Part shown: positions 1 to 7,957 of the stretch, piece after piece
How the letters are laid out: each line of letters starts with the position of its first letter
Position numbering within the stretch: the stretch's first letter is position 1
Source: Flavobacterium sp. KACC 22763
GTDB lineage: Bacteria; Bacteroidota; Bacteroidia; Flavobacteriales; Flavobacteriaceae
Assembly (NCBI RefSeq): GCF_028736155.1
Contig: NZ_CP117879.1
Span: 2,542,001-2,606,000 of the forward strand
Direction of reading: 5' to 3'
DNA: 64,000 nucleotides
The notes under the pieces: model-generated
Told to the model about the DNA's origin: nothing
Database searches by the model: none
Seen by the model: the letters and a program-made list of their open reading frames with translations, nothing else
Translations under genes and position numbers: made by a program

Positions 1-84
1 CACAAAAAACATCATTGCAAGAATCGTTTTATCTCTAAAGATCTGTCGAAATTCTTTCTGCAGTATAAAACGTAACACCTTCAT
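1..84 (-). CDS. ABC-2 type efflux permease, N-terminal fragment (cut by window edge)
   Basis: Only about 28 codons are inside the window; the rest lies beyond base 1. The visible N-terminus starts MKVLRFILQKEF and continues with QIFRDKT, the amphipathic start that precedes the first membrane helix of ABC-2 permeases. It closely resembles the start of the permease just upstream (MKRLLAFIQKEF...FRDRRT), so the two are paralogous halves of a heterodimeric channel, like YbhS and YbhR. The ATG overlaps the stop of the upstream permease in an ATGA (81-84), which indicates translational coupling. Substrate unknown. Confidence 0.8.
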   Translation of the reverse strand, partial: MKVLRFILQKEFRQIFRDKTILAMMFFV

Positions 85-1187
85 GACAATCTGATTTTAA
101 ATTTTTTCAAAGAGATCGTAAGCAATAAAACTGTCATTACTGCCAATATTAGCGTTTCTTTCCAGATATATGAAAAGCCCAAACCTTTGAGCATTACAGC
201 TTTTACAATGATATAATAATAATGCGACGGAATTACATGAGAAATCGCTTGAAATATCCAAGGCATATTTTCTATCGGAAACATAAAACCAGTCAGAATC
301 AAAGTTGGCACCATCATACCCATCATCGATATAAGCATCGCAGTTTGTTGCGAATTGGTAACATTTGAAATCAATAGTCCAAGAGAAAGACAAGTGATAA
401 TAAACAAAATACTTTCTGCAAAAAGAAGCAGAAAACTTCCTTTAATCTCAACATCAAGCAGATATACTGAAAGAAATATAATAATGATAAAGTTGATTAT
501 GGAAAGTACTAAAAATGGAATTGCTTTTGCGATTAAAACCATAATGGGTTTGAAAGGCGACACCAGCAAAATTTCCATCGTTCCAAGTTCTTTTTCACGC
601 ACAACAGAAACCGAAGTCAAAGCTGTACTTACAATCATAAAAATCAAGGCAATTACGCCAGGAATAAAGTTAAGCGAACCGTTCTGCTGTTCATTATAAA
701 GCTGTCTTAATTCTGGAATTATTTGATAATTTAACTTCGCAGACGGATTTAATTCCTGCTGATAATCTCTAATAATCGCGTTCAAATAATTGGTAACTAT
801 TGTCGCCGTATTAGGATCTGATGCATCAGCAATTACCTGAATTTTTGCTCCTCCGAGACGTTGAATATCAGAACCAAAATTGGACGGAAAAATGACCGCA
901 CATTTTATGCTTCCGTCTTTAAATCTGTTCTCAATATCATTGTAATTCAAGATCGGATTTTCAACATGAAAATAAGAACTGGACTGTATCTTTTGTATCA
1001 TTTTTTCGGTATGAATATCGTGTGAATTATCCTGAATGGCAATTCCGATATTCTTTACTTCGCTGCTCAAGGCAAAACCAAAAAGAACAATTTGTGCAAC
1101 AGGAAGCCCAAAGAGAATCAGCAAAGTTCTTCGATCTCTGAAAACATGATAAAACTCTTTTTGGATAAAAGCCAGTAATCTTTTCAT
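81..1187 (-). CDS. ABC-2 type efflux permease (YbhS/YbhR-like)
   Basis: Inner-membrane subunit of an ABC exporter, 368 residues. One N-terminal membrane helix (LLILFGLPVAQIVLFGFAL) is followed by a large extracytoplasmic region and then a C-terminal bundle of about five helices, the usual ABC2_membrane_3 layout. I chose the ATG at 1185-1187 because it sits 1 nt after the stop of the upstream ATPase; the frame stays open further upstream, but that stretch overlaps the ATPase. Together with the next permease it should form the channel driven by the two ATPases and linked to the periplasm by the HlyD protein. Drug or xenobiotic export is inferred from the E. coli YbhGFSR parallel. Confidence 0.88.
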   Translation of the reverse strand: MKRLLAFIQKEFYHVFRDRRTLLILFGLPVAQIVLFGFALSSEVKNIGIAIQDNSHDIHTEKMIQKIQSSSYFHVENPILNYNDIENRFKDGSIKCAVIFPSNFGSDIQRLGGAKIQVIADASDPNTATIVTNYLNAIIRDYQQELNPSAKLNYQIIPELRQLYNEQQNGSLNFIPGVIALIFMIVSTALTSVSVVREKELGTMEILLVSPFKPIMVLIAKAIPFLVLSIINFIIIIFLSVYLLDVEIKGSFLLLFAESILFIITCLSLGLLISNVTNSQQTAMLISMMGMMVPTLILTGFMFPIENMPWIFQAISHVIPSHYYYIIVKAVMLKGLGFSYIWKETLILAVMTVLLLTISLKKFKIRLS

Positions 1188-1188
1188 A

Positions 1189-1932
1189 CTAATCTGATGT
1201 TCTTTTGGCATTTCGTGCCAGTTCATAAAAAACCTCATCCATAGAAACGGCATCGAAGCGTTTTTTTAATGCTGATGGAGAATCTATTGCTGCAACATGC
1301 CCGTCAACCATAATACTGATTCTATCACAATATTCGGCTTCATCCATATAATGAGTGGTAACAAAAACCGTAATTCCGTCAGCTGCTGCCTGATAAATCA
1401 TTTCCCAAAATTGGCGTCTGGTTATTGGGTCAACACCACCTGTAGGTTCGTCTAGAAAAACAATTTTTGGGCGATGAAATACGGCAACAGAAAAAGCCAG
1501 TTTCTGTTTCCAACCCAAAGGCAATCCGCCAACCAATTTTTTGGCTTCTTTCTCCAAGCCCAAAGCCGAAACTAAATCTTTACTTCTTTCCTTTATTTCA
1601 GGTCTAGAAACACCATAAACTCCAGCAAAAAATTCAATATTTTCCAAAATAGTAAGATTATCATACAGCGAAAACTTCTGACTCATATAACCAATATTTT
1701 TCTTGATTTTTTCCTGCTGTCTATACACATCAAAACCAGCCACGTGGGCTTCTCCAGAAGTCGGAAAAGAAAGTCCGCAGAGAATTCGCATGGCTGTTGT
1801 TTTTCCAGCTCCATTGGCTCCTAGAAATCCAAAAATTTCGCCTTCGCTCACTTCAAAGCTAATTTTGTCAACCGCTTTGAAATCACCAAACTGTTTCGTT
1901 AGATCTTTACAAACTATAGCTTTATTTTCCAT
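1189..1932 (-). CDS. ABC transporter ATP-binding protein (second half of a split YbhF-like ATPase)
   Basis: Cytoplasmic ATPase of 247 residues. Walker A is GANGAGKT (about 38-45), the Q-loop lies around GYMSQKFSLY, Walker B is FLDEPTGGVD (about 159-168), and the H-loop histidine is in VTTHYMDEAE. The signature region reads LPLGWKQKL rather than LSGGQ, a variant I associate with the second YbhF domain. Its start overlaps the end of the upstream ATPase by 11 nt. In E. coli YbhF the two nucleotide-binding domains are fused; here they are separate genes. Presumably forms a heterodimer with the neighbouring ATPase. Confidence 0.92.
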   Translation of the reverse strand: MENKAIVCKDLTKQFGDFKAVDKISFEVSEGEIFGFLGANGAGKTTAMRILCGLSFPTSGEAHVAGFDVYRQQEKIKKNIGYMSQKFSLYDNLTILENIEFFAGVYGVSRPEIKERSKDLVSALGLEKEAKKLVGGLPLGWKQKLAFSVAVFHRPKIVFLDEPTGGVDPITRRQFWEMIYQAAADGITVFVTTHYMDEAEYCDRISIMVDGHVAAIDSPSALKKRFDAVSMDEVFYELARNAKRTSD

Positions 1933-2872
1933 TCAGCATTTCTTTTGGTTCATTCAAATGATTTTGTTCCCGCATTAGACGAATAAAACTGTCTTCAATT
2001 GTTGGCTCTATTTTTTTTACTTCTAAATCTTCGGGATTGTATTTTTGAGCAATAGTTATAACTTTCTCTACATCTGCAAGCTCTGAAGACAATGTAAGAT
2101 GAAGAAATTCACCAAAGGCATCGCAATTCTCAATTTCTTTTTCCGTTCTAAGATTTTGTAAAAGCTTGTAAATATTCTTTGCTTTTACAGCAAAAAGCGG
2201 TTTCGGGAAACTATTTATAATTTGTTTCGGTTCATCAACTGTCATTATTTTTCCGTTTTGGATAAGCGCAATGCGATCGCATAATTTTGCTTCGTCCATG
2301 TAAGGAGTCGAAACTACTATTGTAATGTTTTGCTTTTTAAGTTTTGCCAGCATTTCCCAAAATTCACTTCGAGAAACCACATCTACACCTGTTGTAGGTT
2401 CATCCAGAAATAAAATTTCAGGTTTATGAATCAAAGCACAGCATAAAGCCAATTTTTGCTTCATTCCTCCAGAAAGTTTTCCGGCACGTCTGTCATTAAA
2501 AGGTTTTATCTGATCGTATATATCTTTAATCAGTTCATAATTTTCTTCAATCGTGGTTCCGAAAATGGTGGCAAAAAACTCGAGATTTTCTTTTACAGTC
2601 AAATCCTGATACAAAGAGAATTTTCCAGGCATGTAGCCTACTTTATTTCTAATTTCCTCAAAGTCTTTTACAACATCATGCCCTTCAACAGTTGCTGTAC
2701 CTCCTTCCGCCAAAAGTAATGTCGTTAAGATTCTGAAAATCGAAGTTTTCCCAGCGCCATCAGGACCAATTAAGCCAAAAAGTTCTCCTTTCTGCACTTC
2801 AAAAGACACCTCATCTACAGCGACAAAATCACCATATTTTTTAGTAATATTTTTTAATGTAACTGAAGGCAT
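1922..2872 (-). CDS. ABC transporter ATP-binding protein (first half of a split YbhF-like ATPase)
   Basis: Cytoplasmic ATPase of 316 residues. Walker A is GPDGAGKT (about 36-43), the signature is LSGGMKQKLAL, and Walker B is LFLDEPTTGVD. About 80 residues follow the nucleotide-binding domain, as in drug-export ATPases with a C-terminal regulatory extension. I start at the ATG at 2870-2872 (MPSVTLKN), 11 nt after the hlyD stop; a longer reading from 2896 would overlap that stop. At position 191 the switch region reads VVSTPYMDEAKL, with Thr-Pro where the sister ATPase has Thr-His. The H-loop histidine therefore appears missing here, which would make one ATP site of the heterodimer asymmetric. 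Confidence 0.9.
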   Translation of the reverse strand: MPSVTLKNITKKYGDFVAVDEVSFEVQKGELFGLIGPDGAGKTSIFRILTTLLLAEGGTATVEGHDVVKDFEEIRNKVGYMPGKFSLYQDLTVKENLEFFATIFGTTIEENYELIKDIYDQIKPFNDRRAGKLSGGMKQKLALCCALIHKPEILFLDEPTTGVDVVSRSEFWEMLAKLKKQNITIVVSTPYMDEAKLCDRIALIQNGKIMTVDEPKQIINSFPKPLFAVKAKNIYKLLQNLRTEKEIENCDAFGEFLHLTLSSELADVEKVITIAQKYNPEDLEVKKIEPTIEDSFIRLMREQNHLNEPKEMLNGK

Positions 2873-2883
2873 ATTGTATTGTT

Positions 2884-3786
2884 TTATTTTGACCAAAGAA
2901 CTTCTCCGTACATACCAATTTTCAGATATCCATCGTTTTTCACTCTTACTTTTATCGCGTAAACCAAATTGGCTCTTTCATCTTTGGTCGGAATTGTTTT
3001 TGGAGAAAACTCAGATTTGTTTGAAATCCAAGCAATTGTTCCCTGATATTCTTTGTATTTCTTCTCACCTTCGTCTATACGCACTTTAACCTGCTGTCCT
3101 ATTTTAATTTGTGGCAGTTGCGTTCCTGTTATATACGCTCTCAAATCAAGTGTTTCCAAATTGGCAATTTTGTATAATGGTTTTCCAATTACAGCCATTT
3201 CATACTGTTCTGCATATTTTGCCAAAACGGTTCCTTTTATCGGATTTACAATTACGCTTTTGTTCAATTGATCTTCAATTCCTTCTAACTGAACTCCAAC
3301 TGTATTTCCTTGTTGAGTCAAGTTTTCAGTAGTGGTTTCCAGCGAACTCTTCTGAGCCTTTATCTGCGCTTGTAAAGCGGCTACTTTAGAATTTATATCA
3401 TCCAATTGCTTTTGAGAAGCTACTCCACCTTTTACTAATTTTTCAGTTCTGTTGCGGTCTAAAATAGCATTATCGAGCTGTCGTTTTAAACTTTCGGTTT
3501 GTATCTGTATTTGCGGTCTTCCGCTCAGAATTGCTTTTTCACTTTGGCGCAATTGCATTTTATTTATAGCAAGCTGTGTACTGTCTATAAAACCTACTTT
3601 TTGTCCTGCTTCTAATTGTTGGCCTTCTTCTACATTCAATTGTAAAATCTGACCGTTTGCTTCTGCTGACAGAATGGTTTCAACAGCTTCAAAAGACCCC
3701 GAAGCATCAAAATCATTTTCTTTATTATTGCATGAAAACATGAATATTGCTGGAATAAGAAAATATAAAAGCGTTATCTTTTTCAT
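2884..3786 (-). CDS. HlyD-family periplasmic adaptor lipoprotein
   Basis: Membrane fusion protein of 300 residues linking the ABC permeases to the outer-membrane channel. A lipoprotein signal is visible (hydrophobic stretch ending FMFSC, cysteine 19), so it is probably anchored by lipid. Next come a biotinyl-lipoyl-like half (GSFEAVETILSAEANGQI), a long coiled-coil hairpin (about 80-165, with many Gln, Leu and Lys), the second lipoyl half (VNPIKGTVLAKYAE) and a beta-barrel domain (LRAYITGTQLPQIKIGQQV). Equivalent to YbhG. It starts 11 nt after the TolC-like gene, in one operon. Confidence 0.92.
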   Translation of the reverse strand: MKKITLLYFLIPAIFMFSCNNKENDFDASGSFEAVETILSAEANGQILQLNVEEGQQLEAGQKVGFIDSTQLAINKMQLRQSEKAILSGRPQIQIQTESLKRQLDNAILDRNRTEKLVKGGVASQKQLDDINSKVAALQAQIKAQKSSLETTTENLTQQGNTVGVQLEGIEDQLNKSVIVNPIKGTVLAKYAEQYEMAVIGKPLYKIANLETLDLRAYITGTQLPQIKIGQQVKVRIDEGEKKYKEYQGTIAWISNKSEFSPKTIPTKDERANLVYAIKVRVKNDGYLKIGMYGEVLWSK

Positions 3787-3797
3787 AATGTATAGTA

Positions 3798-5039
3798 TTA
3801 ATTTCCTTTGATTGTTTGATACTCGTATTCTGCCATAAGCAATTGAATTTCGTGCAATGCTTTTTCTGCTCGTGCATTTCCTTCTTTTTCGGTTGCATTC
3901 AGTAAATCGATTAGCGGGCCAGCGCCAGTGTCGTATTTCAGCTGATATCCTTCGCGAATAGTCTGACGAAGTTTTACAATTTCATCATCATCTTTCAAAA
4001 TGGCTTTCTGTCTTTCAATGTCGGCCGTTTTTTGATTCATTTGAAATCTGGTGTTAAATAAAAAGGTCTCTTCTTGAACTTCTATTTTTTTCAAATTCTG
4101 CTGTGTCAGCTGTTTTTCGTTTGAATTTTTATACAATCCTTTTATATCCCATCCAACACTTACTCCAGCAACTCCAACGGTAGAAATTTTATTGGTTCCC
4201 AAATTAATTCCAGGTGCCAAAACTACACCTGCACCCAGTAAGCCAACTTTAGGCATAAGGCTAACTTTCCGCATTTCGGATTGTGCATTTACCAGATTGC
4301 GCTGACTGGCAAAAAGTAATTGTTCTGGACGTTTGATAATAGTGTCGAGACTAGAAGAATTGAAAGGTTTTCCAAGTTTTTCCTGACTGATGTTTTTCCC
4401 TATCAAATAAGAAAGCATCGTTTGGTAACCTGCTTTAGTATATTCAAAATCTTTTTTCTGTCTGCTAAGATTGAGCTGTTCAGCTTTCATTTCATCAACA
4501 TCCGTTTTATACGCCAAACCATTTTCGTGAAGTTTTTTAACCTTATCAATATTATTGGCAATAATGGCATTTTGAATTTGAAGCTGCTTCAATTGCTCGT
4601 CAATAAGCAATACGCCGAAATAAAGCTGATTTACGCGAGAACGTAAATCGTAAAGCGAGACTTCTACAGAAGCTTTATCCGCGTTTGAAGATGCCTCAAT
4701 AATCTTTTTCTGTGTTTTGGTAGCGCCTCCATCCCAAATAGTCTGATTGACTTGCCCGAGACCAATAAACTTAAATTTGCTGTCGTTTCCTGAACTTCCC
4801 AAAGTCGGAAAATCTCCAAAAACGTATCCTTCAATTGCGGTTAGACTTATTTGAGGCAGATAAGCTTTATTGGCATTACTCAAAGTATATTCTTTACTTT
4901 TTTCAATAAGTTCATATTGTTTTATTAAAGGATAATTCTCAACAGCCAACTGATAACTTTGATCAATTGTCAAGGTCTGTGCCTGTGCTGTTATAAAGGA
5001 CAAGATTCCAATATATTTAAAGTATAATTTCCTTCTCAT
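3798..5039 (-). CDS. TolC-family outer-membrane efflux channel
   Basis: A 413-residue outer-membrane channel with a signal peptide ending near ITAQAQ. The two halves carry the repeated helical-hairpin pattern of outer-membrane efflux proteins (LTIDQSYQLAVENYPLI at the start of the first half; LNATEKEGNARAEKALHEIQLLMAEYEYQTIKG at the C-terminus). It lies between the TetR regulator (28 nt upstream) and the HlyD adaptor, so a complete tripartite exporter is encoded in one transcript. The E. coli cecR-ybh operon has no TolC gene of its own, so this cluster is more self-contained. Confidence 0.92.
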   Translation of the reverse strand: MRRKLYFKYIGILSFITAQAQTLTIDQSYQLAVENYPLIKQYELIEKSKEYTLSNANKAYLPQISLTAIEGYVFGDFPTLGSSGNDSKFKFIGLGQVNQTIWDGGATKTQKKIIEASSNADKASVEVSLYDLRSRVNQLYFGVLLIDEQLKQLQIQNAIIANNIDKVKKLHENGLAYKTDVDEMKAEQLNLSRQKKDFEYTKAGYQTMLSYLIGKNISQEKLGKPFNSSSLDTIIKRPEQLLFASQRNLVNAQSEMRKVSLMPKVGLLGAGVVLAPGINLGTNKISTVGVAGVSVGWDIKGLYKNSNEKQLTQQNLKKIEVQEETFLFNTRFQMNQKTADIERQKAILKDDDEIVKLRQTIREGYQLKYDTGAGPLIDLLNATEKEGNARAEKALHEIQLLMAEYEYQTIKGN

Positions 5040-5067
5040 TACAGTATAAATTAACTTCAGGTTAGTA

Positions 5068-5694
5068 TTAGGCTTTAAACATCATATTAATCCAGATCGG
5101 AATTTTTTTCTTGCGCTCTTGCATTAGTGCATGAAACTGTTCTGTTTCCAGATTTCTGCTTCCCATAATAATGGGTTTGACTATAAATGGAAAAACGACC
5201 AATCCCAGCAGATTCATCAAAAAGTGCAACGGATTAGGTTCTGTTATTTCTTTATTTTGAACTGCTTCTTGAAATTGTTTAATAAAAACAGAATCATTTA
5301 CGATTTCTTTAATGGGCAGTTTTTTTAAAAGTTCTTCTGGATTATTACGAATTTCAGTTAAAATAAAGGTTGGAATTTCAGGTTCTACACTGATAAAATC
5401 AATGTATCGCTCGGCAATAGTTATTACTTTTTGTTCCAAAGAAGTTTTCTCATCATCCAAAATCACTTTCATACTGCCTATAAAACCAGAAAAAGTTTCT
5501 GCCATTATAATTTCGAAGAGTTTAGCCTTACTTCTGAAATAATAGTTAAGCAAAGCAAGATTCAAACCTGCTTCCTCAGCAATATCTCTAGTTCGCGTTG
5601 CTGCAAAACCTTTTTTATAAAAAACAGTTTTGGCTGCTGTTTTTATCTTTTCTTCTGTAGTAGAATCTTTTTTCTCAGATGCTGAAGCACTCAT
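5068..5694 (-). CDS. TetR/AcrR-family transcriptional regulator of the efflux operon (CecR-like)
   Basis: A 208-residue repressor. The N-terminal helix-turn-helix is clear (FAATRTRDIAEEAGLNLALLNYYFRSKAKLFE), followed by an all-helical ligand-binding domain. I start at MSASASEKKD (ATG at 5692-5694): the frame opens further upstream to 5745, but a -7 element (TAACTTTG, minus strand, 5713-5720) would put transcription start near 5706, excluding the longer form. It is first in the efflux operon and has a perfect inverted repeat directly upstream, so autoregulation of the whole operon is likely. The ligand is unknown. Confidence 0.93.
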   Translation of the reverse strand: MSASASEKKDSTTEEKIKTAAKTVFYKKGFAATRTRDIAEEAGLNLALLNYYFRSKAKLFEIIMAETFSGFIGSMKVILDDEKTSLEQKVITIAERYIDFISVEPEIPTFILTEIRNNPEELLKKLPIKEIVNDSVFIKQFQEAVQNKEITEPNPLHFLMNLLGLVVFPFIVKPIIMGSRNLETEQFHALMQERKKKIPIWINMMFKA

Positions 5695-5712
5695 ATTTAA
5701 TATTTTTAAAGG

Positions 5713-5720
5713 CAAAGTTA
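5713..5720 (-). promoter_or_regulatory. -7 promoter element of the TetR-led efflux operon
   Basis: Read on the minus strand the bases are TAACTTTG, an exact match to the Bacteroidota -7 consensus TAnnTTTG. It lies 19 nt upstream of the chosen tetR ATG. The -33 region falls inside the right-hand part of the inverted repeat at 5731-5786. Confidence 0.6.
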
Positions 5721-5730
5721 AGTTTTTTAC

Positions 5731-5786
5731 AAATACGTTAAACAAAATTTTTAATCAAATGATTAAAAATTTTGTTTAACGTATTT
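5731..5786. promoter_or_regulatory. Perfect 26-bp inverted repeat, probable TetR operator
   Basis: Bases 5731-5756 are the exact reverse complement of 5761-5786, separated by AAAT. The arms start AAATACGTTAAAC and are AT-rich. The element begins 10 bp upstream of the -7 box, covering the -33 region, and sits 37 bp upstream of the regulator start, where a TetR repressor would bind. As RNA it would form a 26-bp hairpin, but it lies upstream of the predicted transcription start of the operon, so a DNA-level role is more likely. The divergent gene at 5954 could be affected as well. Confidence 0.7.
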
Positions 5787-5953
5787 AACATCTTTGATTC
5801 AAAACACATAAAAACCTGATATAAAACAAATTAAAACTTAAATATAAGACATAATTTCTCGTTAAAAAAGAATATCTTTACTTTAACAACTCATTACTTA
5901 TTACCGATTTTAAAGAAATTTACTTTTTTTAATTAATTTCTATCGTGCTTTTT

Positions 5954-6721
5954 ATGAAAACCAATTTTATCGGAATCCTGATTTTCTTGCTTTCTATAAA
6001 TGTATTTGGACAAGGACAGGAAAAAGAAATTAACCAGCAGCTTCAGACTTGGGTATCTATAAACACTGTCACCAAATTTGCAGATCATTGGGGTATGATT
6101 GGTGACTTTCATATCAGACGAAATGATTTTGTTTCCGACCCGAGTTTTTATTTTATAAGAGGAGGCATCAGCTATATTCCAAATTCAAATATTTCTCTAA
6201 ATCTAGGATATGCGCACATGTGGCTAGCACCTTCCAATCCCGATTGGAGTACTTTTTCTGACGAAAACAGAATTTATCAGCAGGCACAATTAAACACAAA
6301 ATTTGGGAATGTAAGCATTTTGCAGCGCTTACGAAATGAACAGCGCTGGCAAGAAAAAATCGTTAACGATAAACCCAGTGGTGATTGGCGTTTTACTAAT
6401 AGAATTCGTTATCTCATGAGTTTTACTTTCCGAATTTCTGATAAAAAATCGTGGCCGCAAATGGTGCTTTCAGATGAGATTCTGCTACATTTTGGAGAAG
6501 AAGTTATTTACAATACTTTTGATCAAAACCGCTTTTTTATCGGAATCAAAAAAAATATAAATCCAAAATGGAGCTACGATTTTGGCTATATGAATGTCTA
6601 TCAGCAAAAATATTCCGGATATCAATATGACATGAATCACACGATACGGTTATTCTTTTATCTGAGTACCAGCATTAGAAAAAAAGCGCCTTCTGAAATT
6701 GAGAATTCTGGCGATGAATAA
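5954..6721 (+). CDS. DUF2490 outer-membrane protein
   Basis: A 255-residue exported protein. The signal peptide is MKTNFIGILIFLLSINVFGQ. The rest alternates polar and aromatic residues as a small outer-membrane beta-barrel does (NISLNLGYAHMW, RFFIGIKKNINPKWSYDFGYMNVYQQ), and it fits DUF2490, whose role is unknown. A GTG nine bases upstream could be an earlier start, but the ATG at 5954 directly begins the signal peptide. Divergent from the efflux operon with the large inverted repeat between; a weak -7-like TATCTTTA lies at 5873-5880. Confidence 0.8.
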   Translation: MKTNFIGILIFLLSINVFGQGQEKEINQQLQTWVSINTVTKFADHWGMIGDFHIRRNDFVSDPSFYFIRGGISYIPNSNISLNLGYAHMWLAPSNPDWSTFSDENRIYQQAQLNTKFGNVSILQRLRNEQRWQEKIVNDKPSGDWRFTNRIRYLMSFTFRISDKKSWPQMVLSDEILLHFGEEVIYNTFDQNRFFIGIKKNINPKWSYDFGYMNVYQQKYSGYQYDMNHTIRLFFYLSTSIRKKAPSEIENSGDE

Positions 6722-6730
6722 ATTTATTCT

Positions 6731-7708
6731 TTAAACCAAAGTATTGTTAGACCTAAAAGATTCAAAAAACTTAAACGCTCTTTTCTCGGCATAAGAATAT
6801 TCAGAATCTCTAAGCGGAAAAGCACAATGCCCGCCATATTTAGGCGTTTCCAGATAAACATATGCACTGTCTTTGGCAATCATTCTTGGGTAACATCTTT
6901 CGCCCAAAAAAGGATCGTCTAGCGAATTAATTATTAAAACTGGAGTTGTAATATTTTTAAGTGAAAACTCTGGAGAAACACGTTCGTAATAATCGTCACG
7001 GCTCGCAAATCCATGAAGCGGTGCCGTAAAATATTGATCGACTTCATCAAAAGTAGAAATATTATCAATTTGATCACGGTTGATAAAATCAGGAAACTGT
7101 GCTGCTTTGTATTTCAGTTTCTTTTTAATATCTATTGTGAAATTCTTTAGATAAACTCTATTAAAACCTTGCTTAAGCACTTCTGCACTTGTTGCAATAT
7201 GCGTTGGCACCGAAATAGAAACCGCTGCCTTTATGCGCTGATCAATTTTTGTCCATCCCAAATAATTAAGAAGCTGAACGCCTCCCATTGAATATCCTAT
7301 TAAATAGACATCCTCTATTCCTTTTCTCAATGCAAAACGTACCACTTCATCAAGATCGTCAACAGCACCATGATGATATAATCTCGGAAGACGATTCATT
7401 TCTCCACCGCAAGTACGATTGTTCCAAGCAAAAACTGAAAAATCTTTCTGCAGAAAATAGGCTGCACAGCTATTATTATACGTTCTGCGAGAATCACCTT
7501 CTAAACCATGACATAAAATAACTGCTTTTTTTGAGTCATTTAAAATGTAATCGATATTGATAAAATCTCCGTCATTCAATTCATGCTTTTCTCTTGTATA
7601 TTCAGGCACTTCGAACCTTTTTATCAAGGCAGCATAAATGGTAGAAACATGCCTGTTGCGATGAATAATCGAAGGGGAAGTATATTCTGATTGTTCAATT
7701 AGTGGCAT
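6731..7708 (-). CDS. YheT-like alpha/beta-fold hydrolase
   Basis: A 325-residue cytoplasmic serine hydrolase of the YheT/ABHD1-3 group. The oxyanion region is HGLEGDS (about 67-73), the nucleophile elbow is GYSMGG with Ser140, the acid is probably the Asp in SLDDPFLG (about 264), and the catalytic His is in YGGHCAFPLRD (about 302). No signal peptide. Family members are thought to act as esterases or lipases; the substrate cannot be read from sequence. It converges tail-to-tail with the DUF2490 gene, 9 nt away. Confidence 0.9.
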   Translation of the reverse strand: MPLIEQSEYTSPSIIHRNRHVSTIYAALIKRFEVPEYTREKHELNDGDFINIDYILNDSKKAVILCHGLEGDSRRTYNNSCAAYFLQKDFSVFAWNNRTCGGEMNRLPRLYHHGAVDDLDEVVRFALRKGIEDVYLIGYSMGGVQLLNYLGWTKIDQRIKAAVSISVPTHIATSAEVLKQGFNRVYLKNFTIDIKKKLKYKAAQFPDFINRDQIDNISTFDEVDQYFTAPLHGFASRDDYYERVSPEFSLKNITTPVLIINSLDDPFLGERCYPRMIAKDSAYVYLETPKYGGHCAFPLRDSEYSYAEKRAFKFFESFRSNNTLV

Positions 7709-7916
7709 AACAAGGTGTTTTGTGGTACTTTTTACAAATCTAAGAAATCATTCAATATGTAATTTAATTCTTTCTTTTAATTATTTCCTTTTTTGAATAA
7801 TTTAACTTTATGTAAATTTAAAAAAACAGTAACAATTCTAAAGAAAACTAATTGTTAAATATGCAGGAACATGGCTCATGAAGCGCCAACTCAGGTCTAA
7901 ATGTTTAGTTTATTTA

Positions 7917-7924
7917 TATATTTG
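7917..7924 (+). promoter_or_regulatory. -7 element for the orphan histidine kinase
   Basis: TATATTTG matches TAnnTTTG and lies 33 nt upstream of the kinase ATG. No clear -33 TTTG is visible at the usual distance. Confidence 0.45.
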
Positions 7925-7957
7925 TAAAATCGATTTCCAAAAAGCAAAATCCTTTTA

